DNA from: Yoonia sp034652275
Lineage (GTDB): Bacteria; Pseudomonadota; Alphaproteobacteria; Rhodobacterales; Rhodobacteraceae
NCBI RefSeq assembly: GCF_034652275.1
Contig: NZ_JAXIWG010000002.1
Coordinates: 186,001 to 250,000, forward strand
Direction of reading: 5' to 3'
Length of the DNA stretch: 64,000 bases
The position numbers and the translations under genes are program-made. Positions within the stretch are counted from its first letter, which is position 1. Every line of letters begins with the position of its first letter. Positions 17,475 through 27,253 of this stretch are shown in pieces. The notes beneath the pieces are model-generated. The model was given only the letters and a program-made list of their open reading frames with translations. It was not told where the DNA came from and did no database searches.

Positions 17475-20400
17475 TCAACCTCCAGCCTCATTTCTAAAGT
17501 TCCGAACCCGTGTCTCACCGTTGATGCTATACTCAATCCGGACGCTATCCGGCCTTGGATTGTAAGGATCAGCCCGATTCAAGCGCACAGTCACATTTCC
17601 AACATTATCGCCATTTTGAAGTGAACGTGTGATTTCGTTCTCCCAACTTCTATAGGCGCTGTTGTTGAAATTCGAGTTTTGCGGGAACAGGTTGAACCGA
17701 TCACAGGTGCCGCCATGGCGGCAGGCTTGAATGTGTCCGCCAACGTCACCGGCTATGCCTTCCCGACCCACCGCAGTCTGCCGCCCATCCCGAACGCCAG
17801 AACTGTTCACAGGCTGGTATGTAATCTCATCGACATAGCCACCCTCTCCCGTCCTGAACGTCGTGCCGTTGCTCAATTCAACCCTAGTGTTGGCAGGCGG
17901 GTTATTCAGAAGTTCAAATTCAGGCGTTCCACGTGTTGCGCGTGACGAATCAACAGTGACTGTTCTATTCGTCGCCAGTTGCTCACCCGCCTGGTCGATC
18001 GCGCGCACGGTGTCCGCGTCGGCGTTCCGCCGGACCCAGCCTATCAGTTCGCCCGCGACACGGCTGCCCGGGACGAGCGAGCCGACCGTTACCTCGATCC
18101 CAGCACTGATGGCGAAGTCCTGCGCCAGATCAGCCGCCGTATCGCAGGCGGACTGGCTGCCGGCGTTGCAGGCATCAAGCGCGACCCCGAGTTCATAGGC
18201 ATCGCGGGCCGTCAACACCTTGTCCGTCACCTCCAGCAGACCAATGACGATAGGGATCAGAAACCAGATACCATTGTTCTCTGCCGCGTTTTCTCCGGCA
18301 TCAGCGCCCACATTGGCGCTGCCACCCGCGGCCGCCGCAGCCAGCCCCCCCGCAAGGCGGGCGAGAGACACGCCGTTTTCCTGCCAGCGGTCAAGATCGG
18401 CGCCAATCGCGGCAGGATCAGCCGCTCCCGCACTTGCATAGATCAACGCTGTCAGTTCACCTGCAAAAGCACCGATGGCCCCCGAAGAACAATCCCCCGA
18501 TCCGACTTGGCCCACTACGCAGCCAAGGGCGGCATGGGCGATCAGCTGTGTCGTCCGGTCGATATCCCCGCCAGCGGCTGCCACCCCGATGTTCTGGGCT
18601 ACCACTGTGCCGATCACATTGGCGGCGGCGTTTCTGAGATTTCCGGCAAGAGCATCGTCGAAATCCCCGCCCGAAATCGTGACATCCACGGCCGTGTTCA
18701 CCGTTACGGACAAGGCCTGGACCTGCAGATTATAGGCGATCCGGTCGGACAAGGCTGCTTCGGGGCTGATTTGGGGCCCGATCCCCAGGCTTGCGCTCAG
18801 TTCGGAAACAAGGCCGGCACTGACCATGGACGCCACGAGGCCGCGCAAGCTATCGGCTGACCCAAGCTCTCGCAGAACCGCGCCAAGGTCGCCCTGATTG
18901 TTGACAAACGAAACCGCAGCCTGGTTCGACAGTGCGGTCAATCCCGCGTCAAAGGCAGCGGTCATTGCAGCGCTTTGCCCGCCAAGCTGTGCGGCCAGGG
19001 TCTCGATGCCCGGCCCCAGCGCCCAACTGGTCACCACCGTCACAAGCAATGCGCCTGCTTCGGTCAGGCCCTGGGATTCATAGTCCCATTCCTGGAATGC
19101 GGTTTCGGCCTGCTGCCAGCTGACGTTATCCATCTCTTGCAGCTGGCCCATCCACGCCAGACCGGGGCTTGCGGCAAGCTGTGCGATGCCAGCGTCAAAG
19201 TCGCCGCCTGTGGACACATATTCCGCGACGACCTGTCCGCCTGCCACGATCTGCAGCCCGCCGTCGGCGGTGATCCGCGTCGGCGTGCGCGTGGTTTCTG
19301 AAAATCCTTCGTCTTCAGAGTTCCACCACAGCAGATCTTCTTCGCGCATCTCGGAACGGGCAAAGGCGCTGTCCGCATTGCCCAGCAGCGCGATATCGCC
19401 CTGTTCGGCAGCAAGCGTGGTTTGCCCCCCGCTTTGCAGATCCGGCGCCACCAGCGTGAGATCACCCGTCTCGGCGGTGATGGTCAGGTTGCCGCCGCTG
19501 GTGATCGTTGTGTCTTGCGTGGTGACGCTTTGCTCCTGTTCCCGGATATTGGTCTCGACGCCGAAGAACCAGCCCGTGTCCACGTCAAAGCGGTAATCGT
19601 CCTGCCGGATGTCCTGCACCGAGGAGATCGCGACATCGCCCTCGGCTGTCAGGGCGGCATCGCCGCCGGCGTCAATTTCTGCGCCGGCGATGGTCAGGTC
19701 GCGACCCGCAATGATGTCCAGATTGTCGCCCGCCGTGACACCCGCCAGTTCATTCTCGAGCCGGTAGCTCCGGTCATAGCCCTCACGGAACCTGTCTTCG
19801 CGCAGGGTCTCGACCTGAGCGGCTTCCAGCGTGATATCGCCACCGGCCTGAAGCGTGGCATTCTGACCCGCCGCGAACCGTCCAGCTTCGGACGTCAGGT
19901 CGCCCTCGACGATCACCGACAGATCTCCGGTGGCGGCAATCACCGCCTCATCCTGCAGCCGGTCGGCAAAGCCGTTGCCGGTTTCGTCACGGATCACGGC
20001 AACCGAGTTTTCCAGCGTGCCGGCGTCGATGGTCACATCAGCGCCCGTGATCTGGCCCGATACATTGGCCAGCCGACCTTCGGCATCCAGCGTCACATCC
20101 CCACCCGACGCGATCTGACCGCCGATGTTGAGCAGATCGCGATCCGTCGCGATCCGCAGGTTTTCCGCCCCCGTCACAGCCCCGGTGTTGATCAGGCTGC
20201 CCGCCCCGATATCGACGCGTGCGCCGGCGATCTGCGCACTGGCAAGGCTGACCTCGTCAATCGCCCCCGCGCCGAGGTAAAGCACAGGCACCAGCACTTC
20301 TGCGCCGTCGATGGTCCGGGGTTCCAGCCAGATGATGGGGTCGGTCAGGGCCCCGACCTGTTCAGGGCTCAGCGCGATACCGGGCGTCAGTTGCAATGCA

Positions 20401-23234
20401 CCTACCGCGGCGAGCGCGTTGTCATAGAACTGCTGCATCAGGGCGCGCAGGGTCGCAGGGTCTTGGGCCAGACGCTGCCCCGTCAGGGCGAACATCTGGT
20501 CCTGGATCAAACGCGCCTCGACATAGGCGTCGCCAAAGCGGCGCATGGTCAGGTTGGCGTCGTAGCCGCCGATCTGCTGCAGGAAATAGTCCGAGGACAA
20601 AAACCGGCTGACATCGACGAATTCAGGCCGCGTTTCGATAAGAAAAGGCGCGTTCGGATTGCCCGTCGGCACAAAAAGCGCCGGACGGTTCAGAATTGTA
20701 CCGGGATTGACCGCCCCGAGTTGGGTCGGCGTAGCAAGGCCACGGTCGCCAGACGAAAGACCGATCTGGTCAACGCCAGAACGCACCGCGTCGTTGCTGA
20801 CAAAGCCGGAAACATCGGCCGTGACCGCGCCACCTGCCTGGATCGCGGCAAAGACCGCACCATAAGTGACCGTATCCGTCTGTGTATCGGTGCGCGTCAG
20901 ATAGCGCGTGTTGCGGTCGAAGCAGACCCCCAAGATCCGCAAGGCACAATACCGCTCCGTGTAAAAGGAAACCGTCTGGGTCAGAGTGACCTCGATCAGG
21001 TCCTGCCCGGTGTTGGTGACCGTATCCGCGGTCAGGGTCACATCACCGTTGGCCGCGATCTGGCTGAACCGGTTCAGGACCGTATCGGCCTCGATCGTCA
21101 GATCACCCCCCGCCAGCATCCGCGACGGCGCATCACTGGACGGGTCGGCCACCTGCCGTGTAACCGTTGTGGTTTCGACCACCCGATAGGTCGAGCCAGG
21201 ATGACTGACACCGGGGAAGTCAGCCGCCGTGCCCTCGCGCGTTGTGACAGTGACCACTTCGGTAATCGTCGGCGCGGGTTGTTCGTTGGCCACAGAGGCT
21301 GCGGCAATCAGCAGGCGACCGGTGATCGCTTCGATATTGGCAGACCGGTTCCGGACTTCGGCGGCGCGTGGCCCCGTCAGCCCGCCAATGGTGATCGCAC
21401 CCTCGGCGATGATATCTGCAAAGCGGTTTTCCAGCGTACCGTCGAGAGAGAGTGTCAGGTCGCGTCCGGCATAGAACAGACCCTCGTTGACAATATCGCC
21501 CGTGCTTTCCACCACAAGCGCACCTTCAGCCGCCCCAAGCGCGCCACTGTTGGTGACATTGGCCCCCGCAACGCGCAGATCGCGCTGGGTTACGACCGTT
21601 CCCGTAGCAAGCAGATCGCCCGTGGCCTGCAAAAAGCCTGTGACGCCGGACGCGAGCCGCGCCGTCAGGGTCATATCGCCCGCCGAGGTCAGGCGCACCG
21701 GCCCACCAGCCTCCAGATCGCCGCCCAGCGCCATGTCACCGCTAAGGGTTGTGACAGTGGCTTCACCGCCGGTTTCAAAGCCCGCCGTGCTTGTCAGGCT
21801 CTCGGCCGCGATGTCCAGATCGGCACCGACGGCATATGCGCCTCCTGTCAGGGCAAGCGCACCTGTCGACATCACATCCAGCGCGCCACCGATGCTGGAT
21901 GTCGCACCAGTGGCCGACAGCGTTTGCGTGGCGATCCGTGCATCGCCCAGCACCGTCAGCGCCGCACCCGGCGTCGACTGGTCCAACCGGATCGTGTCCG
22001 CCGTCAGGGCCAGATCGCCCGCTGCCGCCAGTCGTGCATCTGTTGCGCCAAGGGTCCCTGTCGTGATCGAGAGCGTCCCGTTTCCGGCAAGATCGCCATC
22101 CGCGGTCATACCGGCGACAACCAGCGCACCGGCACCCAGATCAACCGTGTCCGCCGTGATGCCCAGACTGCCCGCAGAGGCCAGCGTCGCCCCTGCCGCG
22201 ATCTCGGCAGATACGCCCGTCAGCTCTATCGCGTCTTGCGAAAAGAGCGAGCGTTCAATCGTCACGCTATCCTGAGCCGAGCGCGCGGTGACGCGTCCCT
22301 CGGCCTGGGCGCGGCCCATCACCAGCCGCCCGTCCGCAGTCAGGGTCATCTGCCCTGCATTGGCTGCCATCTCGGCGGGTGCGCGCACGCCAACGCCCTG
22401 TTCGGTCGACATGACCGTGATCCGGCCCGCGTAAAGCCCGCCCAAAGCCGTGCTGTCGACGCCAAAAGCGGGGCTGTCGCCATGGTCGCCCGGCAGCAGC
22501 TCAACCGCCCCCGTGGTATAGTCGAACCGGTTTGGACCAACAGAAAGCCGGACCTGATCCTCGCCTTGCGCAGCGCCTTCGAACCGGACCTGACGCGACA
22601 CGATGTCGAACAGGCTGACAGACCCCAGATCGGCCCCGTTCGCCCCGATCAGGACATCGCCGCCTTCGACCCTCAAGCCGGTCAACGCACCATCTGCAAT
22701 CTCGGGGGTGCCGGTGGTCAGCACCACCCGCGGTGTGCGGATGAAACCGCAGCCGTCGCAAGTGATACCATTGGGGTTGGCGATGATCACATCCGCCGAC
22801 CGGCCCGCGACCTCGACGATCCCGCGCAGGTCAGAGCGGTTGGCACTGACCACTTCGTTCAGGATCACCCTTGCCGCACCGCTTTGCGCAAGGTTGGCAT
22901 TGCCTTGCACAACACCGCCCAGCTGGGTTGTCCCGAACGTGCCCGCCTCGTTGTTCAGGATCGCGCCCGAGGTTCCGACGTTGAACTGGTCATAAGTGTT
23001 GTGCGACAGCCCCCGCGCATTCGGCGTCGCGATATCCACAAGCGGCACGCCATTCGGCGCGGTCTGGACGCGCAATCCGCCTTGGGCATTGGGGTCGGCC
23101 ACAATCGGCAAGGATTGCGCGAGGATCGGCTGCGCCGTCATCGCCACGATGGACACCGCCGTCACCGCCTGATGTGCAAAACGCGACAGGCGCTGGGCAA
23201 GACCCGTTCTTTTGTGCTGCGACTTCGACTCCAT
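17475..23234 (-). CDS. cdiA: CdiA/FhaB-like contact-dependent inhibition toxin
   Basis: A 1919-residue two-partner-secretion exoprotein. A long extended signal peptide ends near IVAMTAQPILAQ. The TPS domain follows with NPNGI at about 153-157, then a large beta-helical filament of repeated GGDLTI/AGGDVTLTA-like units. AENNGIWF near residue 1650 corresponds to the VENN-type pre-toxin junction. The last 150 or so residues, with GDVGGHIQACRHGG and FNLFPQNSNFNNSAY, look like the DNA/RNA nonspecific endonuclease family, H in GGH being the likely catalytic residue. The ATG at 23234 is best spaced from AGGAGAG. CdiB exports it; CdiI protects the producer. Confidence 0.9.
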   Translation of the reverse strand: MESKSQHKRTGLAQRLSRFAHQAVTAVSIVAMTAQPILAQSLPIVADPNAQGGLRVQTAPNGVPLVDIATPNARGLSHNTYDQFNVGTSGAILNNEAGTFGTTQLGGVVQGNANLAQSGAARVILNEVVSANRSDLRGIVEVAGRSADVIIANPNGITCDGCGFIRTPRVVLTTGTPEIADGALTGLRVEGGDVLIGANGADLGSVSLFDIVSRQVRFEGAAQGEDQVRLSVGPNRFDYTTGAVELLPGDHGDSPAFGVDSTALGGLYAGRITVMSTEQGVGVRAPAEMAANAGQMTLTADGRLVMGRAQAEGRVTARSAQDSVTIERSLFSQDAIELTGVSAEIAAGATLASAGSLGITADTVDLGAGALVVAGMTADGDLAGNGTLSITTGTLGATDARLAAAGDLALTADTIRLDQSTPGAALTVLGDARIATQTLSATGATSSIGGALDVMSTGALALTGGAYAVGADLDIAAESLTSTAGFETGGEATVTTLSGDMALGGDLEAGGPVRLTSAGDMTLTARLASGVTGFLQATGDLLATGTVVTQRDLRVAGANVTNSGALGAAEGALVVESTGDIVNEGLFYAGRDLTLSLDGTLENRFADIIAEGAITIGGLTGPRAAEVRNRSANIEAITGRLLIAAASVANEQPAPTITEVVTVTTREGTAADFPGVSHPGSTYRVVETTTVTRQVADPSSDAPSRMLAGGDLTIEADTVLNRFSQIAANGDVTLTADTVTNTGQDLIEVTLTQTVSFYTERYCALRILGVCFDRNTRYLTRTDTQTDTVTYGAVFAAIQAGGAVTADVSGFVSNDAVRSGVDQIGLSSGDRGLATPTQLGAVNPGTILNRPALFVPTGNPNAPFLIETRPEFVDVSRFLSSDYFLQQIGGYDANLTMRRFGDAYVEARLIQDQMFALTGQRLAQDPATLRALMQQFYDNALAAVGALQLTPGIALSPEQVGALTDPIIWLEPRTIDGAEVLVPVLYLGAGAIDEVSLASAQIAGARVDIGAGSLINTGAVTGAENLRIATDRDLLNIGGQIASGGDVTLDAEGRLANVSGQITGADVTIDAGTLENSVAVIRDETGNGFADRLQDEAVIAATGDLSVIVEGDLTSEAGRFAAGQNATLQAGGDITLEAAQVETLREDRFREGYDRSYRLENELAGVTAGDNLDIIAGRDLTIAGAEIDAGGDAALTAEGDVAISSVQDIRQDDYRFDVDTGWFFGVETNIREQEQSVTTQDTTITSGGNLTITAETGDLTLVAPDLQSGGQTTLAAEQGDIALLGNADSAFARSEMREEDLLWWNSEDEGFSETTRTPTRITADGGLQIVAGGQVVAEYVSTGGDFDAGIAQLAASPGLAWMGQLQEMDNVSWQQAETAFQEWDYESQGLTEAGALLVTVVTSWALGPGIETLAAQLGGQSAAMTAAFDAGLTALSNQAAVSFVNNQGDLGAVLRELGSADSLRGLVASMVSAGLVSELSASLGIGPQISPEAALSDRIAYNLQVQALSVTVNTAVDVTISGGDFDDALAGNLRNAAANVIGTVVAQNIGVAAAGGDIDRTTQLIAHAALGCVVGQVGSGDCSSGAIGAFAGELTALIYASAGAADPAAIGADLDRWQENGVSLARLAGGLAAAAAGGSANVGADAGENAAENNGIWFLIPIVIGLLEVTDKVLTARDAYELGVALDACNAGSQSACDTAADLAQDFAISAGIEVTVGSLVPGSRVAGELIGWVRRNADADTVRAIDQAGEQLATNRTVTVDSSRATRGTPEFELLNNPPANTRVELSNGTTFRTGEGGYVDEITYQPVNSSGVRDGRQTAVGREGIAGDVGGHIQACRHGGTCDRFNLFPQNSNFNNSAYRSWENEITRSLQNGDNVGNVTVRLNRADPYNPRPDSVRIEYSINGETRVRNFRNEAGG

Positions 23235-23245
23235 CGTCATCTCTC

Positions 23246-24874
23246 CTAGAACCCTATCCGCGCCATGACGCTGAACACACCTGCCGGCGCATCCACATTG
23301 GACGAGGCGTCAAACACCTCGCTATAGACTGTATCGAGGCTGAACCCGCCTTGTGACGCAAGCGTCGCGCCGACGCTCCATGCGGCCAGATGCCCGCCTG
23401 CGATCCCGAAATCGTCCTGTGCGGCAACATATCCCGCATCAAGCCCCAGATACGGCGCCACGCGCCACCCCGCCGCGTCCTGCCACAGGTCGGGCAGGCT
23501 AAACGTGTTGGTAATCTGCGCCCCGCGATTGCCGAACAGCACGCCGGTGCGTGTACCGCGCACGCCGCCAAAGCCCCCGACCGACAGCTGTTCGGATCCG
23601 AACAGGTTGTCGTCGCTGTACTGCCCGCTGATCCGGCTGTTCAGAACCACCGCCTGCGCGCCCACATCCCATTGCCGCGCCCAGGACAGATCGAAAAGCA
23701 CAGCGTCATATTCCGCCTTGGGCGATCCGGGCGGCGCTGTGTCATCGTCAAAGGCTGCAAAAGCATCGAGGCCCTGCCGATAGGTCAGGCGTGCCTGCCC
23801 CTGCCCACCCAGCACCGGCTGGCTGCGGCTGAGCCACAGGTCAAGAACGCTCAGACGCCGCGATGCGGTGTCGATCGTCGCCCCGAGGATCTGGTTTTCG
23901 TTTTCCTTGACCTCCAGCGACACCCCCGCATCCCAGCGCCCCGTTTGGGTCACGGACAACACACGATCCGCCGAGAGCCGCAGGTTCCCCGACTGGCCTG
24001 TGCTTTCGATCGGGCCGGTGATCCCGGGAATGTCGGTCACATAATCGGACGCGCTTGCAGCCACGCCAAAAGTCCAGAACCCGTAAGGCACCGACCCCGA
24101 CAGGCTCAGCGATCGACCGACCGGCACATCCGTGCCAAGAGCCAGCGGCGAGGGTTCCATGCTGCGCTGGGTGCTCAGGGTCCAGACATCGTTCAGGCCA
24201 AACAAGTCGTCGTAGGTCAACGCCGCGCCCAGGTTGAAGCGCCCGGTTGTCTCGGACCCGCGATTATCCATGCTTGCGCTTCCCGACCAAGGGCTGCCTT
24301 GGGTCACATCGACGGAGAGGACAGTTTCGCCAGCTTCGGCCCCCGGTTCCAGCGCGCTGACGGCATCGCTCGACCGCAGGCGGTTGATCTGTGCCAACCC
24401 CTGTTCCAGCTCGCGCAGTTGCAAAGGCGATCCGATGATCCCGGGAAAGGCCGTGCTCGCGCGGCGGGGGGCGGGCGTTCCGTTCTCGCGCAGATTGATG
24501 GCTGACAGTTTCCCTTCCACCACCGCGATGGTCAGTGTCCCGTCCGAAAGGTCCTGTTCCGGCAGATAGGCCCGCGCGGCGATGTAACCCGCCTCGACAT
24601 AGGCCAGTGTCACGGTTTCCAAAAGGTCGTTGAGCCCGCCAAGATCGACGCACCCCATGCGCGCGGACAGTTGCGCTTGCAGGGCGCCCGCATCCAGCAA
24701 GGTCACGCCGCGCAAATCTACGCGGTCGACAGCAACGCAGGCCTGCGCATGGACAGGCGATGCCAGAAACACAGCACAAAGCAAGCCGGCGCCAAGGATG
24801 TTGCGGCTTGCGGCAGCTCTCGCCTGCCTGTCTGTGGTCAATACATCAAACACGGGCGGCGCGTTCCGTTTCAT
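23246..24874 (-). CDS. cdiB: CdiB/ShlB-type two-partner-secretion transporter
   Basis: A 542-residue outer-membrane protein of the Omp85/TpsB family that recognises the TPS domain of its partner and exports it. After an N-terminal export sequence (ILGAGLLCAVFLASPVHAQA), a POTRA-like region follows (VDRVDLRGVTLLDAG, then AYVEAGYIAARAYLPEQDL). The C-terminal beta barrel contains the conserved GGVRGTR motif. The ATG at 24874 overlaps the end of the IalB gene by 29 bases. The cdiA start lies 11 bases past the stop, so both should be translated from one transcript. Confidence 0.92.
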   Translation of the reverse strand: MKRNAPPVFDVLTTDRQARAAASRNILGAGLLCAVFLASPVHAQACVAVDRVDLRGVTLLDAGALQAQLSARMGCVDLGGLNDLLETVTLAYVEAGYIAARAYLPEQDLSDGTLTIAVVEGKLSAINLRENGTPAPRRASTAFPGIIGSPLQLRELEQGLAQINRLRSSDAVSALEPGAEAGETVLSVDVTQGSPWSGSASMDNRGSETTGRFNLGAALTYDDLFGLNDVWTLSTQRSMEPSPLALGTDVPVGRSLSLSGSVPYGFWTFGVAASASDYVTDIPGITGPIESTGQSGNLRLSADRVLSVTQTGRWDAGVSLEVKENENQILGATIDTASRRLSVLDLWLSRSQPVLGGQGQARLTYRQGLDAFAAFDDDTAPPGSPKAEYDAVLFDLSWARQWDVGAQAVVLNSRISGQYSDDNLFGSEQLSVGGFGGVRGTRTGVLFGNRGAQITNTFSLPDLWQDAAGWRVAPYLGLDAGYVAAQDDFGIAGGHLAAWSVGATLASQGGFSLDTVYSEVFDASSNVDAPAGVFSVMARIGF

Positions 24875-25466
24875 AGGCCGCCAAGGCGGCGCTGATTCCA
24901 CGCAGCGAAAACGAGATCCGCACCACTTCCCCCGCGATCAGGCTAAAGGCAGCTTGCGCCTCCAGCCCGCCGCGCAAGTCACGCAGCAGGGCCGTATCGA
25001 CCGGCATCACCACCCAGCATCCGGCGGCGTCGCAATTGCGGAACCGCGCCTTGCGTTCACCAGCCCCATCAATCCGCAGGGCAAAATCGTCGGGCAGATA
25101 GATATCCAGCGGCGTCTGGACGACAAGGACCAACGCGCTGTCTGTGTCGGCAGACGGGGCCAGCGAGACCGACATTACGTCCTGCGCGATATCGCCTGCT
25201 ACGACCTGCACGCGCTGCCAGACACGGCAACTGTCAGCCTCGGGCGACCCGCAGCTAACCCGCCAGGCGTCAAAAGCCTGCACAGTCAGTGCAGTCTCAG
25301 GTTGAGAAATCTCTGCGACGCTGTCCTGTGCTGTTACCGCTTGCTGACCTTGCGCAAGCCCCAACACAGGCAGGAAAGCCAGCCCAAATGCCGCCGCCAG
25401 CAGCCCCAGATGACGATGCCGAAACGCAAACCCCAACCGACGAACCCCCGACACCCACCTGTTCAC
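24846..25466 (-). CDS. Invasion-associated locus B (IalB) family protein
   Basis: A 206-residue exported protein of the IalB family, periplasmic proteins named from Bartonella and common in Rhodobacteraceae. A hydrophobic signal segment (GLLAAAFGLAFLPVLGLAQG) is followed by the family's AWRVSC, QRVQV and FRNCDAAGCWV pattern with cysteines that likely form disulfides. Start GTG at 25466; no strong ribosome site is seen. It overlaps cdiB at its 3' end, which ties it to the CDI operon in transcription, although no role in contact inhibition is known for this family. Confidence 0.8.
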   Translation of the reverse strand: MNRWVSGVRRLGFAFRHRHLGLLAAAFGLAFLPVLGLAQGQQAVTAQDSVAEISQPETALTVQAFDAWRVSCGSPEADSCRVWQRVQVVAGDIAQDVMSVSLAPSADTDSALVLVVQTPLDIYLPDDFALRIDGAGERKARFRNCDAAGCWVVMPVDTALLRDLRGGLEAQAAFSLIAGEVVRISFSLRGISAALAAYETERAARV

Positions 25467-25675
25467 ACATCATTTACCCAAAGTGCGGGAAGGGCGCAAC
25501 CAAAGCGTGCAATCCGCAACGCGGTTTTTCAGTCAGCGACAAGCCGCAGACGTGGTCGCAATCAAGCGATCTACCGCCAAGTTGGCCGGATAGCTGCGAT
25601 AAAAGGCCAGCGCGAGTCAGTCCTTGGCAACCTCGGGGAAATACAATGATCGGTGCAGCGCTTAACTCGTCTGGC

Positions 25676-26470
25676 CTACATCAGCCAAGCATGCTCCGGA
25701 TCGGCGACAAAGCGCCATTTGCGCAGGGGCCCGGCCATTACATTGAGGTAGTACATTTCATACCCGTGCGGCGCCGCACAAGGATGATGCCCGCGTGGAA
25801 CAAGAACGACATCATGGTTCTTGACGGTCATGGTTTCGTCCAGATCGCCGTCGTCGGTGTAGACACGCTGGACGCCGAAACCCTGGGCTGGGTTCAGACG
25901 GTGATAATAGCTTTCTTCCAGATAGGTGATGCGGGGGTAATCATCTTCATCATGACGATGGCTTGGATAACTGGACCAGTTTCCCGCTGGCGTGAACACC
26001 TCGGTGACCAAAAGACGGTCGGCCACGTCCGCGTCTTCCATCGCGATGTTGTTGATCCAGCGGGTGTTTGACCCTTCGCCGCGCTGCGTCAGGGTGATGC
26101 CGTCAGGCCCAAGGCGTCGCGCAGGATAGTCGCCCCCGCCGGGTGCAAGGCAGATGGCCACGGTGCAATCTGTTGTCGCCGTGACCTCCCAGCTTTGTCC
26201 GGGGGGTATGTACAGGCAATGGGGGGCGGTCTTTTCAAACACATCCATCCGGTCGCCCAGAACGCCCCAGTCCTGTCCGGCCGCCTGCACCCGCGCATGC
26301 CCTTCGACCATGACAAGGATCGCTTCGCGGTCCTGTGTCAGGCCCGTGGCCGCAGCCCCCGACGCCAGCCGGTAAAGTTCGAACCCCACATAGCGCCAGC
26401 CCGCATTCTCAGGTGTAACCGCATGGATCAGCCCGTCGCGGGCCAAGGGTTTGCGCAACAGGTTTGCCAT
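25676..26470 (-). CDS. iolB: 5-deoxy-glucuronate isomerase
   Basis: A 264-residue cupin-type isomerase converting 5-deoxy-D-glucuronate to 2-deoxy-5-keto-D-gluconate in myo-inositol breakdown. The metal-binding pattern SYPSHRHDEDDYP and the C-terminal HHPCAAPHGYEMYYLNVM match canonical IolB. It is the last gene of a minus-strand unit and overlaps the transporter ATPase by one base (TGATG). A second, divergent IolB homologue is encoded at 36671-37510. This copy is the more canonical of the two. Confidence 0.92.
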   Translation of the reverse strand: MANLLRKPLARDGLIHAVTPENAGWRYVGFELYRLASGAAATGLTQDREAILVMVEGHARVQAAGQDWGVLGDRMDVFEKTAPHCLYIPPGQSWEVTATTDCTVAICLAPGGGDYPARRLGPDGITLTQRGEGSNTRWINNIAMEDADVADRLLVTEVFTPAGNWSSYPSHRHDEDDYPRITYLEESYYHRLNPAQGFGVQRVYTDDGDLDETMTVKNHDVVLVPRGHHPCAAPHGYEMYYLNVMAGPLRKWRFVADPEHAWLM

Positions 26471-27252
26471 CAGACGGTTCCGCCCAATGAACCTTCAAGC
26501 GCGGCCATCTCTTGCCCGCCTGCCATCAGATCCTGAAGCGCCTCTGGCGTGATCTCGCCGCGTGCGGCTGTTCCCAGCGTCTTGCCGCGGTTCAGCACCG
26601 TGAACCGGTCGCCCACAGCCATGGCATGGCGCACGTTGTGGGTGATGAAAACGATGCCGATCCCTGTCTTGCGGACGCGGTCGATGGTGGACAGGACATT
26701 GGCCGTCTGGCGCACGCCCAGCGCGCTGGTCGGTTCATCCAAGATCAGCACCTTGGCACCGAAATGCACGGCACGCGCGATGGCGACAGTTTGCCGTTCG
26801 CCACCCGACAGCGTGCCCACCGCCTGCCCGGGCGAGCGCAAATTGATGCCCATCTTGCGCATCTCTGCCATCGTCACGTCATTGGCGGTCTTGAAATCCA
26901 TGAATTTGAACGGTCCCACCTTGCGGACCGGTTCGCGCCCCATCCAGAAATTGCGGGTCACGCTCATCAACGGGATCATCGCCAGATCCTGATAGACGGT
27001 GGCGATTCCCGCCTCCATCGCGTCGCGCGGGCTGTCAAAATGCATGGCCTTGCCGCCGAACAGGATTTCACCGCCCGTGGGTTTATGCACCCCTGCCATC
27101 GTCTTGATGAAGGTCGATTTACCCGCGCCATTGTCGCCCAGCAGACAGTGACATTCACCGGGCCGGATGTCGAAACTGACGCCATTCAGCGCGATCACAG
27201 GGCCGAAATGCTTTTCGATATTGCGCATTTCGATGATGGGTTCGGTCGTCAT
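26470..27252 (-). CDS. Sugar (probably inositol) ABC transporter ATPase
   Basis: A 260-residue single-domain ATPase like FrcA. Walker A is GDNGAGKST, the signature is LSGGERQTVAIARA, Walker B is LILDEPTSALG, and the switch histidine is in ITHNVRHA. It energises uptake by the permease encoded next to it (one-base gap). It is in the inositol locus together with iolB, so inositol or a similar polyol is the likely substrate; the fold itself does not show this. It lacks the second nucleotide-binding domain of RbsA/XylG-type transporters. Confidence 0.9.
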   Translation of the reverse strand: MTTEPIIEMRNIEKHFGPVIALNGVSFDIRPGECHCLLGDNGAGKSTFIKTMAGVHKPTGGEILFGGKAMHFDSPRDAMEAGIATVYQDLAMIPLMSVTRNFWMGREPVRKVGPFKFMDFKTANDVTMAEMRKMGINLRSPGQAVGTLSGGERQTVAIARAVHFGAKVLILDEPTSALGVRQTANVLSTIDRVRKTGIGIVFITHNVRHAMAVGDRFTVLNRGKTLGTAARGEITPEALQDLMAGGQEMAALEGSLGGTV

Positions 27253-27253
27253 A

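Noticed and set aside
19422..23249. Very long plus-strand open frame (1275 codons) opposite cdiA
   Set aside because: It is antisense to the clearly coding cdiA repeats and has Arg/His/Gln-rich composition typical of GC-rich shadow frames.
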